Assembly: GCA_964482535.1 (NCBI GenBank)
Contig: CAYZXU010000117.1
Coordinates: forward strand, 1-7,485
Length of the DNA stretch: 7,485 nt
DNA from: CAYZXU01 sp964482535
GTDB lineage: Bacteria > Desulfobacterota > Desulfobacteria > Desulfobacterales > BuS5
Direction of reading: 5' to 3'
Below are positions 6,279 through 7,485 of this stretch, in pieces (within the stretch, counting starts at the first letter, position 1; each line of letters opens with the position of its first letter). A program made the translations under genes and the position numbers. A model generated the notes under the pieces. The model did not search any database. It saw nothing but the letters and a program-made list of their open reading frames with translations, and was not told the DNA's origin.

Positions 6279-7028
6279 ATGGGCTATGTATTCGATTTTA
6301 AAGATGCCGTGGCTTACGAAAAGTGGTTTGAAAAACGGCAAAACAAATTCGCCTTTGATATGGAAACCCGGCTTATGCTGAAAATGCTTAAGCCCATGCG
6401 AGGCGCTTCTGTGATAGATATAGGCTGCGGAGTAGGAGCAAACCTGTTGCCGCTGCTTGAATCCGGAATCGAGGTTACAGGGGTGGATCCTTCTCCTTAC
6501 ATGATTGATATAGCACAAAAAAAGGTGGGGAATCGTGTTGATTTTTACAGAAGTTTTGCTGAAGACCTTCCATTTGAAGACAATTCTTTTAACTATGCCT
6601 GCCTTATTACAACACTTGAATTTTCTGAAGATCCGGTAAAAGCAGTTGAAGAAGCCTGCAGGGTCGCAAAAGACAGACTCTTCATAGGTATTTTAAACAA
6701 ACACGCCATTAAAGGTATTCAGATCAGAGTCAGGGGCATGTTCACAAAAACAGTATATCACCATGCTAATCTCTTTAGTATCTGGGAAATCAAACAGATA
6801 ATAAAGGATACTGTGGGGAAGGTGCCTGTTTCATGGGAAACTGTTTATCATCTGCCATCGGTTTCAGGAAAATTAATTTCAAGTATAGAAGAACATTCCG
6901 GTCTGACCAGGGTCTCTCCTTTTGGATCATTTGCAGGCATAGTAGCAACTCTTATGCCGAAATACAAAACCAAATCTATTCCGGTTTTTTGCCGTCCCGA
7001 ACGTACTGTTGGTGCAACGGAAAGCTGA
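6279..7028 (+). CDS. Class I SAM-dependent methyltransferase
   Basis: The 249-aa cytoplasmic protein carries a Methyltransf_11-type Rossmann domain. Seen: motif I VIDIGCGVGANL (45-56, SAM-binding glycine loop), the acidic end of beta2 in VTGVDPS (Asp70), AEDLPFEDNSF (94-104) as the adenine-contacting loop and start of beta4, and an aromatic-rich C-terminal part ending in SPFGSFAG. It lacks the usual N-terminal signature of UbiE/MenG, so the quinone-methylase role is not assumed. The gene is read together with the adjacent UbiA-type prenyltransferase (59 nt apart), which suggests a role in quinone or another prenyl-linked pathway, but the substrate is unknown. The start is the ATG at 6279, matching the natural beginning of the domain; an upstream TTG at 6243 would add 12 residues. 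Neither start has a Shine-Dalgarno sequence; the leader is T-rich. In frame after the TGA, 26 more codons with a CPECG motif are open. Confidence 0.88.
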   Translation: MGYVFDFKDAVAYEKWFEKRQNKFAFDMETRLMLKMLKPMRGASVIDIGCGVGANLLPLLESGIEVTGVDPSPYMIDIAQKKVGNRVDFYRSFAEDLPFEDNSFNYACLITTLEFSEDPVKAVEEACRVAKDRLFIGILNKHAIKGIQIRVRGMFTKTVYHHANLFSIWEIKQIIKDTVGKVPVSWETVYHLPSVSGKLISSIEEHSGLTRVSPFGSFAGIVATLMPKYKTKSIPVFCRPERTVGATES

Positions 7029-7086
7029 TTTTTTATTCAAAAGCTGATTGCAGACAGCAGATGTCCTGAATGCGGAACACAAATTT

Positions 7087-7485
7087 ATGGTATTGGATTG
7101 CAGGATTAAAAATAAAAAATTATTCAAAAAAATTTTCATTTACGGAAGAATGATAAAGTTCAGCCATACTCTCTTTGCTCTTCCATTTGCACTTTCAGCT
7201 ATGATTCTGGCAGGCAGGCAAAGCAAGCTTGCTTTAGGAGATATTTTATGGATTTTGCTTGCCATGACAGGGGCGCGTTCCGCTGCCATGGGCTTTAACA
7301 GAATAGTTGATGCAGGCATTGACGGAATAAACCCCCGTACTCTGGCGCGGGAAATCCCCTCAAACAGGCTCTCAAAAACTTCTGCCAAAATATTTGTGCT
7401 TTTATCTTCACTTTTATTTGCCTTTGCCTCTGCAATGCTGGGAAAATTATGTTTCTTTCTGTCTTTTCCGGTGCTTTTCATACTC
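7087..7485 (+). CDS. mqnP: UbiA-family prenyltransferase, MqnP-type, N-terminal part (runs off right edge)
   Basis: UbiA-family enzymes are integral membrane proteins that attach a polyprenyl chain to an aromatic acceptor. This one resembles the 4-hydroxybenzoate-polyprenyltransferase-like group used in futalosine-route menaquinone synthesis. Seen in the 133 residues available: YGRMIKFSHTLFALPFALSA (first membrane helix region), a second hydrophobic segment, then GFNRIVDAGIDGINPRT with the Asn71-x3-Asp75-x3-Asp79 diphosphate/Mg-binding motif, REIPS, and a third helix. The subgroup features AMGFNR and NPRT-REIP argue for MqnP rather than classical UbiA. The ATG at 7087 is chosen because it retains the KIFIYGR lead-in commonly seen before the first helix; the ATG at 7150 (after ACGGAAGA) would start within it. 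No strong ribosome site precedes 7087. It is probably co-transcribed with the methyltransferase. The C-terminal half, including the second Asp motif, lies outside the window. Confidence 0.87.
   Translation, partial: MVLDCRIKNKKLFKKIFIYGRMIKFSHTLFALPFALSAMILAGRQSKLALGDILWILLAMTGARSAAMGFNRIVDAGIDGINPRTLAREIPSNRLSKTSAKIFVLLSSLLFAFASAMLGKLCFFLSFPVLFIL

Noticed and set aside
858..7028. Other open frames of 65-110 codons antisense to or overlapping moaA, gpgS, the M20-like, TPR and methyltransferase genes (for example 3135-3461 and 1504-1764 on +).
   Set aside because: They are antisense or frame-shifted shadows of genes with clear family motifs, with no domains or ribosome sites of their own.
7026..7067. 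The in-frame TGA as a selenocysteine codon with the downstream stem (7051-7067: CAGACA, loop GCAGA, TGTCCTG) as a SECIS element.
   Set aside because: The apical loop lacks the G/U-rich features of bacterial SECIS elements and the position has no known Sec role in this methyltransferase family; an ordinary stop is simpler.
7140..7481. A reverse-strand 113-codon frame over the prenyltransferase.
   Set aside because: The forward frame carries unmistakable UbiA motifs and membrane helices; the reverse frame is an antisense shadow.

Overview
The window is AT-rich bacterial chromosomal DNA with densely packed genes and no insertion sequences, CRISPR arrays, tRNA or rRNA. The gene content (glucosyl-3-phosphoglycerate synthase, MoaA, a UbiA-family prenyltransferase of the futalosine/MqnP type, and a lone receiver-domain protein) together with the base composition suggests an anaerobic Desulfobacterota (deltaproteobacterial, Desulfobacter-like) genome. 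That placement is inference from familiarity with these families, not a database result.

The left two thirds is read leftward. In order of transcription: an exported TPR protein (4088-6097) with a perfect -35 box in its upstream region; a 75-nt gap holding a candidate promoter; an M20-fold peptidase homologue (2852-4012) that lacks the catalytic Glu-Glu pair of its family; glucosyl-3-phosphoglycerate synthase gpgS (1888-2862), whose start overlaps the M20 stop; and moaA (858-1874), 13 nt after gpgS. The M20-like, gpgS and moaA genes look like one operon. A 324-nt AT-rich stretch without genes (534-857) follows and contains a perfect 26-bp palindrome. Beyond it lies a stand-alone receiver-domain protein (159-533) with Asn in place of the phospho-accepting Asp, and then the first 31 codons of another leftward gene that runs off the left edge (1-95).

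The right end is read rightward from a 181-nt divergent promoter region: a class I SAM-dependent methyltransferase (6279-7028), then a UbiA/MqnP-type prenyltransferase (7087 to the right edge), probably co-transcribed and possibly involved in menaquinone synthesis.

Functionally, gpgS points to synthesis of the compatible solute glucosylglycerate (or a mannosylglucosylglycerate or methylated derivative). No phosphatase needed for the second step is present. Instead gpgS is translationally coupled to an M20-like protein with a degraded active site, and this is the most unusual association in the window. The pseudo-receiver and its palindrome-bearing upstream region are the next most unusual. 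MoaA, the methyltransferase and the prenyltransferase look ordinary.
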